A DNA stretch of 64,000 nucleotides from Nostoc mirabile CHAB5784 (lineage in GTDB: Bacteria > Cyanobacteriota > Cyanobacteriia > Cyanobacteriales > Nostocaceae). Location of the stretch: positions 61,297-125,296 of the forward strand of contig NZ_JAIVFS010000018.1 of NCBI RefSeq assembly GCF_020829645.1, given 5' to 3'. The notes under the pieces were generated by a model. That model was not told where the DNA came from and made no database searches. It saw nothing but the letters and a program-made list of their open reading frames with translations. This document shows, in pieces, positions 1-9,600 of this stretch. The number at the start of each line of letters is the position of its first letter. The first letter of the stretch is position 1. The position numbers were made by a program, and so were the translations under genes.

Positions 1-32
1 CTAAAGCTCTCATCTAGAACTAGAACTTGTTA

Positions 33-1298
33 TTACTCATTAGCGCTAGGTGTAGTTTGTCTACCTCCACCTCCACCTCCACCTCCAGGACTAATTATAA
101 TAACAGGACCAGTACGTGTAGGTCGTGTAGGTCGGTCAGGAGACTTACAGAAACCCGAACGGTAACCTTGCAGTTGCTCTGCGGCCTCTTGGGGCCAGTT
201 AGCAGTGTTTAAGAACTCCTGAACAGGCTGTGATTGGAGTATATTATCGCAGTCTATCCTAGTAAGATTACCCTCGCTTAAGCGATAACTGAACCCTTTT
301 GGTACCTTGAATCCAGTGGGTCTTTTAACCGATACGATATTAACAGTTCCAACCAAAACATTAATTTCTAAATTGCCATTAACATTATTGGTTTGGATTA
401 AAGTAAGTTCATCCTTCATTGGTGAAACAATCAGCTCGTTAGGGTGGTAAATACTAGGTACGCAGTTAATCGCGTTAACAAATAGAGACATCTGCTCTAT
501 TTCTGACAGCAATTTGTCTATCACCGAGCCATTGCCTTTGCGAGTAAGTGCCGAAATTTCAGTAGTTTTATTACTAGCACACTGCATCGATACCACTAAA
601 TCGGGATCGTTGACATTCCACTCACCCAAGCTTGCCACTAAACATTTGCCGCCTGTACTTGCTTCACATTTTTGGGTTGCTTCCTGGCAAGCAGCTTCCG
701 GTGAAAGTGAACCTGTTGAGGTCATCCACTGACCCATTTTTGGGTTGGCTACTGTACTACAGTAATATCTAACTAGATCGGTAGAAGCTTGAGCTTGCAG
801 GAGATTTTTAGAGGCTGTCGTACTGTAAGTATTTTTAGAGCCTGAAGGTGGAACTTTGGAGCTATGCAACTGAGATCCTACTGGTACTACCCATAATCTA
901 TCACTACATGAACTGCTACGTTGCCGCCACCCGTATAAAACAGAACCACTTACCTTACAAGGAAATGTGTAAGCAGAAGTGACAGAAGCAGGCCCAGCTT
1001 GTACTAATCCTCCAATTTGACTATCTATTTGGTTTCGTAGACTAAGCCGTGACAGGGATTTCTTAGAAGCAGGAATTCCTATAGCATCTTTATACTTTTG
1101 CATTCGCTGTCCTGCCAGAGCCTTGCCAGAGTCTGTAGCACCTAGAAGCAGTCTCACTCCAGGATCGGATGCGTAATTAATCACCGCAGTTTCAGGGATT
1201 TCAGCATAGCTTGTGATACAAGTTGTCAAAATGTACAAAGGAATCAGTAACGCTGCTGTAGCAGGCTTTAGCAGATTTAAATGATTTGTATTGCTCAT
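33..1298 (-). CDS. secreted protein of unknown function with poly-glycine tail
   Basis: 421 residues, ATG start. The N-terminus (about residues 8-32) is a hydrophobic stretch followed by SYAE, which reads as a Sec signal peptide, so the protein is probably periplasmic or secreted. The body has scattered cysteines that could form disulfides. The C-terminus is a short Pro/Thr/Arg stretch, a hydrophobic VIIIS stretch and eight glycines encoded by a GGTGGA-type run. No catalytic motif is recognised. It lies 67 bases downstream of the STAND ATPase gene on the same strand and could be co-transcribed with it, but no functional link is shown. The gene is real judging by length, signal peptide and lack of internal stops; its function is unknown. 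Confidence 0.75.
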   Translation of the reverse strand: MSNTNHLNLLKPATAALLIPLYILTTCITSYAEIPETAVINYASDPGVRLLLGATDSGKALAGQRMQKYKDAIGIPASKKSLSRLSLRNQIDSQIGGLVQAGPASVTSAYTFPCKVSGSVLYGWRQRSSSCSDRLWVVPVGSQLHSSKVPPSGSKNTYSTTASKNLLQAQASTDLVRYYCSTVANPKMGQWMTSTGSLSPEAACQEATQKCEASTGGKCLVASLGEWNVNDPDLVVSMQCASNKTTEISALTRKGNGSVIDKLLSEIEQMSLFVNAINCVPSIYHPNELIVSPMKDELTLIQTNNVNGNLEINVLVGTVNIVSVKRPTGFKVPKGFSYRLSEGNLTRIDCDNILQSQPVQEFLNTANWPQEAAEQLQGYRSGFCKSPDRPTRPTRTGPVIIISPGGGGGGGGRQTTPSANE

Positions 1299-1365
1299 AC
1301 TGGTTTAAGGTGTACAAATAATGAAAAATAGTGGTGATTTTATTAGTACAATCAACTAGATTTAG

Positions 1366-3561
1366 CTACTCACTTAAAACAGGTATTTGGAATTTTTTAT
1401 AGCATAAATTAATCCTTTGGATTGCATGATCGTAGGGAAATTGAAATATTGAAGTAGTAAGAGTTTCTTGATTTAGAACTGTACAATTTGGAGCTTGATA
1501 GGGGTCTAATCCATACCAATCACAAGTTTTCTTAGTATATTTCAGCCACTGTTCTCTTATGTCAATTAAAGTTTTACAAGGGATAATATCTGCTTCGTAT
1601 TGACTATCTAGGATAGAATTCTGGTTTATGTCAGCCCCTGCTCCCATTTTGTCTGACATTAAAATGTCATAGGTTTTTTTTAGTGCATCATCATAATGAC
1701 CATTCTTTAAGTCATTTTCAAGATTTTTAAATAGCTTTGCTTGAATTACCTGTGCTAGAGATTCCTCAGATTTATCTGATAATTTTTGTATTTTTAATTT
1801 TTCTTGAGGATTTTCCTTGAAGTTCCTGAGAAGTTTGACAGTCGCTGCTCTTACCTGGCGGTAGTAAGGTAGCGATCGCTCTATATTTCCTTCATTTCTC
1901 AGACTGTCTGCTTCTTTGAGAAAATCGGGTAAGGAATTGAGAATTTTTGTCGTATCTGTGCCGAGAAAAACAGCATCATTGGTTTGTTTAAACCTCTGTT
2001 GCTCCTGTCCAAAATACCATTGCTGCAACCCAAACAATATTCCACCAATTGCGAAGGCGATCGCAACTGCAATTCTCCGTCTTTGCAGGCGATCGCGCAA
2101 CCCTACACTAGCATCAATAAACTGATTCGCAGTCGGACTAAACCCACCCAAAATTTGATTAAACGTTGAATCCTTTCGCAGTTCTAAAATCTGCTCCAAC
2201 TTGGAACCAGCCCATAGTTCATCGTCTGCTTTCTTGACTTGCCAATGTGCAACATCGTCATTGAGCCTATTACGTAGAGCTATAGCCTGACGATTTTCCT
2301 GAATCCAAATATTTAAATTAGTCCAAGAAGTCAGCAGCGTTTCATGAGTAATTTCCACTGTAGATTCTTGAGGTATTGATTGGCTATTACTCACCAATAA
2401 ATTCTCATTAATCAACTTCACCAGTACAATGCGCTCAAGTTCATTACTAAACTCAAACATCAAAGCCCTTCTGCGAACTGGTCTCCATTCAGTACCAGAT
2501 TCAGAATCTTTACCGATGTCAACCAGTTTTAAAAAAATACTCTGAGCAGCTAACTTTTCTTGTTTTGTTAATGCTCCATAAATGGAATCTACCCGTTGTT
2601 GCAGCGCTCCTCTAACACCACCTAACTGACGGTAAGTGCTGGTATTTAATGTCCGATCTTGGATACTGCTACTATTTATTTCTGTTTCCCAAAGTAAATT
2701 CAAAGTGTATTGTAATAACGGTAAATAACCTGCTTGTCCCTGGATATCCTTAATAATTTCCCCTACTAAGCCAGTTTCAAACACGACACCATGATGTGCC
2801 GCAGGTTGTTCAATTGCCAATCGCAACTCATCAGCTTGCATTTCTGCAATCAATGGACGATGTTTCTGTGTAGCTTTTACTAGTTGGGGATAAGGGCTTA
2901 ACCTATCAAGAAAATCAGCCCGCATTGTTGCGATAATTTTCACGTTTGGCTGCTTGGTTTTACTCCAATTCACCAAGCTAGCAATAAACTGAGCACACTT
3001 TTGTGGTTGAGTGGTAGTGAATAATTCCTCAAACTGGTCAATTAAGATGAACCAATAAGACTCAGACTGTTTTAACCTCGTCACCACCTGAGTTAGAGTA
3101 TCAACTTTTGCTTCACGGGCAATTTGGGCTTCAGATTGCCTATATTTACTAAGTAAGCTGGCATAAAAAGATTCAAACGGGTCAGCATCTGGAGTAAACA
3201 TAAAGTGTACTAACTGTGACCCCTTTTTTTGTACTAGCCAAGGAATCAGCCCTGCACGCACAACTGATGATTTACCACTACCACTGGCTCCTAATAACAA
3301 AATTAGGTTAGTCTGTTCTAGTTCATTTACCAAACCCGTAAGAAATTGATCGCGCCCAAAAAAGATATCTTTATCTTCCGGCTCAAACTTCTTTAAGCCT
3401 TTGTAGGGTGAATTTTCTCGAAATTGACGGGTTTTAATCTCCTCAATAGAGATTTGTAGAATTTGAGTTTGGTTAAAGGTAACAACGTTACTGTCACCTA
3501 TCGAAATATTACTAATATTTTGCCTAACTTCATCCTGGCTATTAGGAAATTCTTGGCTCAT
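1366..3561 (-). CDS. nSTAND1-type STAND ATPase with a membrane segment
   Basis: 731 residues. Residues 51-70 (SPYKGLKKFEPED...FFGRD) are the usual entry to the novel-STAND-1 NTPase domain. Walker A GASGSGKSS is at 91-99 and Walker B FILIDQFEEL at 171-180. The winged-helix signature EITHETLLTSW is near 403-413. A transmembrane helix follows at about 496-518. The last 210 residues are mostly helical and perhaps TPR-like, instead of the WD40 repeats common in this family. The N-terminus (15-33) carries a short motif of the form NIxxIxIGDxNxxxFNQxQ that recurs in the upstream partner gene. The two genes overlap by ATGA, so translation is probably coupled. STAND proteins act as ligand-triggered oligomerising switches in signalling or defence. 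The ligand and effector here are unknown. Confidence 0.85.
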   Translation of the reverse strand: MSQEFPNSQDEVRQNISNISIGDSNVVTFNQTQILQISIEEIKTRQFRENSPYKGLKKFEPEDKDIFFGRDQFLTGLVNELEQTNLILLLGASGSGKSSVVRAGLIPWLVQKKGSQLVHFMFTPDADPFESFYASLLSKYRQSEAQIAREAKVDTLTQVVTRLKQSESYWFILIDQFEELFTTTQPQKCAQFIASLVNWSKTKQPNVKIIATMRADFLDRLSPYPQLVKATQKHRPLIAEMQADELRLAIEQPAAHHGVVFETGLVGEIIKDIQGQAGYLPLLQYTLNLLWETEINSSSIQDRTLNTSTYRQLGGVRGALQQRVDSIYGALTKQEKLAAQSIFLKLVDIGKDSESGTEWRPVRRRALMFEFSNELERIVLVKLINENLLVSNSQSIPQESTVEITHETLLTSWTNLNIWIQENRQAIALRNRLNDDVAHWQVKKADDELWAGSKLEQILELRKDSTFNQILGGFSPTANQFIDASVGLRDRLQRRRIAVAIAFAIGGILFGLQQWYFGQEQQRFKQTNDAVFLGTDTTKILNSLPDFLKEADSLRNEGNIERSLPYYRQVRAATVKLLRNFKENPQEKLKIQKLSDKSEESLAQVIQAKLFKNLENDLKNGHYDDALKKTYDILMSDKMGAGADINQNSILDSQYEADIIPCKTLIDIREQWLKYTKKTCDWYGLDPYQAPNCTVLNQETLTTSIFQFPYDHAIQRINLCYKKFQIPVLSE

Positions 3562-4076
3562 ATCCCCGCCCAGACCTTAGCAACTAGAGGAGCTAATTTC
3601 AACACTGGGTCAGCTAGTTCTGCCACGCCTGTTAAACCTTTTTTCAATGCTTCAATTGATTGTTCTACTAAGTTCTTATCTGGCTTGGGCTTTTTCAATT
3701 CCTCTTCGATTGTCTTTATCGGCACTTCTAAAGTTTTCTTTTCTATCGAGTTGAGGGAATTACTTGCTACAATATCTTCTTTTAATGTTAAGAGTAACTT
3801 TAAGGCTGATTGCACATCAGCATTCTCAACTTTAGCTTCAGTTCTGTTTTGATTGACGCTGCTTCCTTGATCTGCCTGAAGCTGATTAAATCCAATATCA
3901 GAGTTTCCATCACCAATGTTGATCCCTGCAATATTCTGCGAATGGGATTTTGCAGCTTTCGCAGCAGTAGATATAGGGTCTAAAACGCTAGGTAAAGACT
4001 GTTGCAATTCCAACTTTTCTGAGGGTGTGAGATTTTTGATAATCTCTAAAACTTCGCTAACGCTGTACTTTGGCAT
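3558..4076 (-). CDS. small helical partner of the STAND ATPase, shared-motif protein
   Basis: 172 residues, first gene of a two-gene operon with the STAND ATPase (ATGA overlap). Residues 1-30 form a short helical segment (SVSEVLEIIKNLTPSEKLEL). Residues 48-67 hold NIxxINIGDxNxxxFNQxQ, nearly the same as residues 15-33 of the ATPase. Residues 80-150 are charged helices, and the end is a mildly hydrophobic amphipathic helix (VAELADPVLKLAPLVAKVW). The layout suggests an adaptor or effector recruited through the shared motif, possibly with a membrane-active C-terminal helix; that is inference. No enzyme motif is seen. Confidence 0.7.
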   Translation of the reverse strand: MPKYSVSEVLEIIKNLTPSEKLELQQSLPSVLDPISTAAKAAKSHSQNIAGINIGDGNSDIGFNQLQADQGSSVNQNRTEAKVENADVQSALKLLLTLKEDIVASNSLNSIEKKTLEVPIKTIEEELKKPKPDKNLVEQSIEALKKGLTGVAELADPVLKLAPLVAKVWAGI

Positions 4077-4419
4077 ATGAAGCGCATCTCACTTATGTAT
4101 GCTGCAACAAGATAATACATTAAGATTCAAATGCAAATCAAAGTATTTCGGATTATTTTCCAGATTTAGGGAGAAAATTTAGCAAATGCCCTATGCCTAA
4201 TATTTTCAGGCTCTGGATTCAATCAAGATAACCGTAGCTTATTATACTAATTATTAAAAGTTGCAATCAAACCCTGCACTTACATTTTGATGAAGTAGTT
4301 GAAATATTGCTGTTACAAGGAAAACTGTTTTTAGGTAGCCAAGGTTGTACAATTACTTGGACACATCCCTGATTTGAAGCCAAATTAAAATCGCACCCTG
4401 CTTGCACCTCAATTTTTAA
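4077..4419. other. spacer, no gene seen
   Basis: 343 AT-rich bases between the STAND operon and the glycosyltransferase. It should contain the STAND operon promoter near its left side, but no convincing -10/-35 pair or operator was picked out. Confidence 0.5.
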
Positions 4420-5385
4420 TCAAGATGTTTGTTGCATTTCGGCATAAGCTTGATAAACACCCTTCACGTTATACCAGTTGAGGAAAATTCGGGCAATTTC
4501 TAAAGCTAATTGTGGTTTACCTAAGTTAATTAGCCATTGCAACAATGGAGCCATCGTTCGTTCATTTAGCGTACCATTGAGTGAAAGAATGCCCCAAAGT
4601 AAACGATGCAGCCAAGTCATTTGAATCATCATTCGCACTTCCCATGTGGGATGTTTTTGATAAAACAAAACTCCCATACGTCCGCGTTGAATTTCTTGGT
4701 CAATCAATCGGGGAATTTGCTCTAATTTAAATGCTGGATGCCAGTGATATCCTACGGCTTCTGGACATTTAATTAGTGTCAAACCTAGTTTTTTTAGCCG
4801 TACACCTAGTTCTAAATCTTCCCAGCCATAGAGTTGAAAACTAGTGTCAAAAAGTCCCGTTTTCTCTAGCCAATATTTAGGAATTGCTACATTTCCAGTA
4901 GCAAAAAAAGCTGCTGAAAAATCTGTTACTTTGTAGGGTTCAGCAGTTGGGTTATCGAAATTACAAGTATTAATAACTGCACCGTAAGTGAAAAAGCGAT
5001 CGCTTCCCAATTTCTCCTTTCCCTGCACTAGCGCCTCAGCGTGAGCTTGTAAGAAATTATCCAGTACCACTAGATCGCTATCAATAAAGATAATTGTATC
5101 TCCCAGCGCCTGTTCTACCCCCAAATTCCGAGCCGCAGCTGGGCCAGCATGGTCTTGCTGAAAGCATCGCACATGGGGAAACTCTTCTTGATGTCCTGCT
5201 AACCACTCCAATGTGCCATCAGTAGAACCATCATCCACTAAGACAATCTCGTAATCAGTAATCGAACTTGGCTGACTTAACTCCTGCACCTCCAAAGCGC
5301 GGAGACATTTTTCTAAAATCGGTTGGCGATTATAAGTCGGTATCACAACGCTGAAAAACACGGTTTCACCCACAACACTATCCAT
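4420..5385 (-). CDS. family 2 glycosyltransferase (GT-A fold)
   Basis: 321 residues. The N-terminus reads FFSVVIPTYNR (10-20), followed by VLVDDGSTDGT (about 48-58), GPAAARNLG (81-89) and the DXD-like FIDSD (about 98-102), all diagnostic of nucleotide-sugar binding in GT2 enzymes. A WEDLELGVRL motif near 190 matches the ED acceptor/base region. There is no membrane segment, so the enzyme is cytosolic or peripheral. It is likely to act in exopolysaccharide, lipid or glycan assembly. Donor and acceptor cannot be read from the sequence. It stands alone, with about 340 and 520 base gaps on either side. Confidence 0.88.
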   Translation of the reverse strand: MDSVVGETVFFSVVIPTYNRQPILEKCLRALEVQELSQPSSITDYEIVLVDDGSTDGTLEWLAGHQEEFPHVRCFQQDHAGPAAARNLGVEQALGDTIIFIDSDLVVLDNFLQAHAEALVQGKEKLGSDRFFTYGAVINTCNFDNPTAEPYKVTDFSAAFFATGNVAIPKYWLEKTGLFDTSFQLYGWEDLELGVRLKKLGLTLIKCPEAVGYHWHPAFKLEQIPRLIDQEIQRGRMGVLFYQKHPTWEVRMMIQMTWLHRLLWGILSLNGTLNERTMAPLLQWLINLGKPQLALEIARIFLNWYNVKGVYQAYAEMQQTS

Positions 5386-5905
5386 CTCCAGAATAGGACA
5401 GATGCGACGCTGACACTGTTCCTTGTCTAATTCTGGTTACCGAAATGGTCAATCTGCTAATAATGCAATATTTGCTGGGCATTTAAAAATAGGTATATAA
5501 GTTTACCACGTTTAAATCTGAAAATATGCATTTTTGTATGTCTGTTCAATATTATTTTGATTTTACAGTTACAGGACTTTATGTCTGAAGTCTGATTCCT
5601 GTTTTAAAGCTAATTTTTTCGTAAAAAATAACAGTCTATAAATTTTAATTAATCAATATATAACCTGATGTTAATACTTAGTACTTAAATTAATAACAAC
5701 TTGAGAATTTTTGTCTGCGTAAGCAGCATCAGCCAGTCTTAATTTGTTATTCACTGCTATTTATTGGCTGTTAAAAAAGTGTCAAGTTTCAATAAATATC
5801 GAAGTAATTTATGTAAATATTTAAAGTTTTCCTTTACCAAATTACTCATGTTATTGAGAGATGAACTGAATAACAACCTCGTAAGCCTTAAATGGAGAAC
5901 AAAGA
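5386..5905. other. divergent promoter region between glycosyltransferase and phoX
   Basis: 520 AT-rich bases between two divergent genes. A GGAGA ribosome binding site lies 9 bases before the phoX ATG. A Pho box was looked for (CTTAACCT-like direct repeats) and none was convincing. Confidence 0.5.
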
Positions 5906-8068
5906 ATGAAAGGACGCTTTCACCCTAAAAACAATTTGACCCTCAACCCATCTGGTAACGAGTCAATTCGTGATGTGATTGACCGCGTTAGTCTGAGTCG
6001 GCGGCGGTTTATCATGACGGCTGTAGGTACGTCGGTGCTAACTGTTCTGGGCGATGTTTCTATCGGTGGCTTTCTCCAAAGTGTTGATGCAGCTCCGATT
6101 CCCAAGGGAACGGGATTTGCTGGCATAGGCTTTAAGAGCATCCCACCGAATCTACTCAACCCAGCTACAGGGCTGCTGGAAAAGGATCTTGTGAGTGTTC
6201 CTGAAGGTTATACAGCCAAAGTACTGATTGCTTGGGGAGATCCGATCGCGCCTGGTGGCCCAACTTGGCTACCAGATGCCTCTCAAGATGCAGCTGCTCA
6301 AGAAAAGCAGTTTGGTATGCACAATGACGGTATGTACTACTTCCCTTTACAGCGAGGGAATGTTGTTGGTCGAACAGTAAGTTCACAAACAAGATCACTC
6401 AGGGGCTTTTTAAACCAGCCAATCAATACTGGTCTGCTGTGCGTGAACCATGAATACACCCAGGAATCAATTTTGCATCCAGATGGTCTGGATACAGTCA
6501 CAATTGCGAAGGTACGAAAGTCTCAGGCTGCTCATGGCGTGTCTGTTGTGGAAATTTCCAAAAACGGCAATGAGTGGAGTTTCAATCGCAATTCGCCTTA
6601 TGGTCGCCGTATTACCGGTAACACCGAGATGCGAGTATCGGGGCCTGCGGCTGGCAATGCACTGTTAAAGTCAAAAAAGTTTTCAATTCAGCCAACTGGC
6701 TCTGTTGACACCGGGACGCTGAACGACGGCTATACCGCTTATGGTACGCTCAACAACTGCGCCAATGGCTACACTCCTTGGGGCACTTACTTGACCTGCG
6801 AAGAAAACTGGAACGGCTACTTTGCTAATCCCACACGAGATGTAGTTGCAATTCCAGGCATCGAAAAGTCTGATATCCTGGCAGGACAAAATCGGTACGG
6901 CGTTTCAACATCATCTATCTATCGCTGGACTGAGGTTGATCCACGCTTCGATGCCAGCACCAACCCACTCGAACCCCATTTATTTGGCTGGGTGGTTGAG
7001 ATTGATCCCTACGATCCGCAAAGCAAACCAGTCAAGCGCACTGCTCTTGGTCGGTTCAAGCATGAGAGCGCTCAGGTTGTTGTTGACGACAATAACCGTG
7101 TTGCTTTCTATCAGGGTGACGACGAGCGCAACGAGTATATCTACAAGTTCGTTTGTGCCCAACCTTTCAATCCCGGAAATTGTTCTGCTAACCGCGATTT
7201 GCTCGACAACGGTGTTCTGTACGTTGCCAAATTCAATGACAACGGTACTGGTGAGTGGATTCCTTTGGTCTACGGTCAGCGTGGTTTGACACCAGAAAAT
7301 GGTTTCAGAAGTCAAGCTGAGGTGCTTGTCAAGACAAGACAAGCTGGCGATCGCGTCGGCGCAACCATGATGGATCGCCCAGAGTGGGTAGCTGTGCGTC
7401 CTCGCATCGGCCGATATAAAGAGATTGAAGTCTACTGCACATTGACCAACAATAATCGTCGGGGCACAACTCCAGTTTCCTCCAACCAGCCAGACGGCAC
7501 AACAGCAGCAGGCGGTGCGCGTCCTCCCGTGAATGCTCCCAACCCACGTCCTGACAACCGTTACGGTCACATCATTCGCTGGCGCGAGGATGGACGTAAA
7601 GTTACAACAACTACCTTCAAATGGGATATCTTCTTTGAAGCTGGGGACAAAACTAGACCCGAACCAAATCTTCAGGGCAACATTAAAGGTGACGACTTAA
7701 GTTCACCAGATGGTCTGTGGTTCGACGACTTCGGCCGCCTCTGGGTTCAGACTGACCACGCAGGTGATGGTATCGGTGATTTGGTAAACATCGGTAGCAA
7801 CACCATGTCGTGTGCTGACCCCAACACTAAACAAGTTAGGCGCTTCTTAACCAGCCCTACGGATTGTGAGGTAACTGGTATTACCAGCACACCCGATGGC
7901 AAAGCGATGTTTATCAACATCCAGCACCCAGGCGATCGTGGAACTACCTCGAATCCCACGATTGCCAGCAATTGGCCTAACAGTCAAGGGTATGGCCCAT
8001 CAGGTCGCCCACGTTCATCAGTGGTAGTAATTACCCGTAATGATGGTGGCGTTGTTGGTGGTCTTTAA
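5906..8068 (+). CDS. phoX: PhoX-type alkaline phosphatase, Tat-exported
   Basis: 720 residues, DUF839/PhoX family. PhoX enzymes are monomeric calcium-iron phosphatases that release phosphate from organic esters outside the cytoplasm. The N-terminus has a twin-arginine motif SRRRFIM (31-37), a hydrophobic core and a probable cleavage after VDAA (about 62), so export by Tat is expected. Conserved PhoX blocks include GMHNDGMYYFPL, LLCVNHEY, YLTCEENWNGYF, GRFKHESA, YQGDDERNEYIYKFV and a late SSPDGLWFDDFGRLWVQTD block. The ATG is preceded by GGAGA. A PhoA-type phosphatase lies about 3 kb downstream, suggesting phosphate scavenging as a local theme. Confidence 0.9.
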   Translation: MKGRFHPKNNLTLNPSGNESIRDVIDRVSLSRRRFIMTAVGTSVLTVLGDVSIGGFLQSVDAAPIPKGTGFAGIGFKSIPPNLLNPATGLLEKDLVSVPEGYTAKVLIAWGDPIAPGGPTWLPDASQDAAAQEKQFGMHNDGMYYFPLQRGNVVGRTVSSQTRSLRGFLNQPINTGLLCVNHEYTQESILHPDGLDTVTIAKVRKSQAAHGVSVVEISKNGNEWSFNRNSPYGRRITGNTEMRVSGPAAGNALLKSKKFSIQPTGSVDTGTLNDGYTAYGTLNNCANGYTPWGTYLTCEENWNGYFANPTRDVVAIPGIEKSDILAGQNRYGVSTSSIYRWTEVDPRFDASTNPLEPHLFGWVVEIDPYDPQSKPVKRTALGRFKHESAQVVVDDNNRVAFYQGDDERNEYIYKFVCAQPFNPGNCSANRDLLDNGVLYVAKFNDNGTGEWIPLVYGQRGLTPENGFRSQAEVLVKTRQAGDRVGATMMDRPEWVAVRPRIGRYKEIEVYCTLTNNNRRGTTPVSSNQPDGTTAAGGARPPVNAPNPRPDNRYGHIIRWREDGRKVTTTTFKWDIFFEAGDKTRPEPNLQGNIKGDDLSSPDGLWFDDFGRLWVQTDHAGDGIGDLVNIGSNTMSCADPNTKQVRRFLTSPTDCEVTGITSTPDGKAMFINIQHPGDRGTTSNPTIASNWPNSQGYGPSGRPRSSVVVITRNDGGVVGGL

Positions 8069-8132
8069 AGACGATAGGAACAGATTTATTTAGCGATCGC
8101 TCCTTTGTCACTACAGTATCTTAAATAGTTTT

Positions 8133-8180
8133 AAATCACCTTAATCCTTAACCTAAACACGGGCAAGGATAAGGTGATTT
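8133..8180. terminator. bidirectional terminator between convergent genes
   Basis: A 16-17 bp inverted repeat with one bulged base (arms 8133-8149 and 8165-8180, AAATCACCTTA... / ...AAGGTGATTT), followed by T-rich sequence. It lies between the convergent phoX and PEP-CTERM genes and can serve both. Confidence 0.75.
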
Positions 8181-8182
8181 AC

Positions 8183-8743
8183 TTATTTTCTACAGTTAAC
8201 CACAACTTTTGTTGCTCTCTTCTTACGTTGCATCCACAATCCCATAACACCAGCAATAGCCGTACCACCAACAGCTAACGGTTCTGGTACTTTAGCGTAG
8301 CTTACAGTACCCACCTGTGTTGTGTTTACTGATTGGTCAATCACAAAAAACTTGTTTCCTCCTACATCTGGAGTGTTTGGCTCACTTCCGAGAGCAAACT
8401 GGTCTGCAACAAAATAGCTTAGTCCCAGAACTTCGCCATTATTAAAGCTGATTAGAGGAAAACTGTTGAAATCAGTATCATCTACCTCTGTATAGTTAGT
8501 ACCTAAGTAGTTGAATGCAACTGCTAATCCATTCTCAACTCCCAATGTCTCAAGACCTGTATTGGTTAAAGTCGAGTCATCGTATTGAAAAGAGCCGAAA
8601 TACTGACCGGGATTATCACCAGATGTGGCATTTACAGTGAAACCGTAATTAACTAAAGCAGCTTGCGTTGGATTAGCCCCAATAGCAGTAACAAAGATGG
8701 TAGCTGCAATAGTAGCAATGCCAAGATTTTTAGCTAATTTCAT
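8183..8743 (-). CDS. PEP-CTERM sorted exported protein
   Basis: 186 residues from the chosen ATG at 8743, which has a GGAG about 10 bases upstream; an in-frame TTG at 8758 is less likely. Signal peptide MKLAKNLGIATIAATIFVTAIG...AQA. The body is a beta-rich region of about 130 residues. The C-terminus is the PEP-CTERM tripartite signal: KVPEP, a hydrophobic span (AVGGTAIAGVMGLW) and a basic tail (QRKKRATK). Such proteins are processed by an exosortase and are often tied to exopolysaccharide or surface assembly. The substrate or role is unknown. A second PEP-CTERM protein lies at 13.6 kb. Confidence 0.85.
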   Translation of the reverse strand: MKLAKNLGIATIAATIFVTAIGANPTQAALVNYGFTVNATSGDNPGQYFGSFQYDDSTLTNTGLETLGVENGLAVAFNYLGTNYTEVDDTDFNSFPLISFNNGEVLGLSYFVADQFALGSEPNTPDVGGNKFFVIDQSVNTTQVGTVSYAKVPEPLAVGGTAIAGVMGLWMQRKKRATKVVVNCRK

Positions 8744-9600
8744 CAAAAAATACTCCAAAGTTCAAAAATGAATAATCCTGTAATTTCATTTAAATAAGCT
8801 TTTAACCACTCTGTACAGGTTAAGAAATATCAAACAAAAGAGTATTTTTATAAAATCTTTAAGCTTGTCATGTATATATAAATTTCCTGTGAAGGAAAAA
8901 TTCAACTCATCCACTCAGTATCAAAAAGTTTCAAACCTCTGACTTTAAATCGCTGTCATTAACAACATTTTTGTTTCTATCAAATTGTCATGAAATTAGA
9001 TGGAAATAATTCATCAAACCCTATTAATAGTAAGTGAATATGCAAATCTGAAGCTCATAAATTTTAAAATTTTATTCAAAAGTTAGATAAATCAGTAAAA
9101 AATATTCTTATTTTCAATCTATATTTCTCCAGGTATATCGCGCATCAAAAAGGTGTTTATCAGCTATATCAGTAAAATCTTAAAAGATAATGGTTATCAT
9201 CCTCTTAGGGAGAATGGGAGGTCGATCGCAAGTTTTGATTACCAATAAACTCATGTGTAATTAGTAACAAATAATTAACAGGATGATTGCTGGAAATTGC
9301 AAGTTTTAATCTGCTTTAATTTCTGATTTTAACACAAGCATTACCATTTCTTAAATTAAGTAGGATAATGTTTTAATAGGCACATATTTTTTCTGGTAAT
9401 AGTCTATTTCTGAATATACAAAAACATATTTTGAGATTGGTAAGTAATTTTATAAAAAAGGCATGGGTAAAAAGTTTTTAAGCGTAGCCTGTTCAAAGAC
9501 AATATTTAAGGATATACATTCCGAATTGAGAAAATCCTCGCCATAGATACGACTCGTGGGAAGTTTTGAAGTTACTACTGTACAAAAAGGTTTTTGAATA
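8744..9600. other. 857-base AT-rich spacer
   Basis: Divergent promoter region between the PEP-CTERM gene and the CDF exporter. No open frame with coding character was seen. It contains a possible Fur-family palindrome, listed separately. Confidence 0.5.
9186..9198. promoter_or_regulatory. possible Fur/Zur-like palindrome
   Basis: GATAA-TGG-TTATC is a perfect 5+5 inverted repeat resembling half of a Fur-family box. It lies about 400 bases upstream of a metal-exporter gene. The distance is large and the match short, so this is weak. Confidence 0.25.

Noticed and set aside
5386..5905. Pho box upstream of phoX
   Set aside because: No tandem CTTAACCT-like repeats could be found.
6900..7570. Antisense frames within phoX
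   Set aside because: Shadows of a strong coding gene; no family resemblance or ribosome sites.
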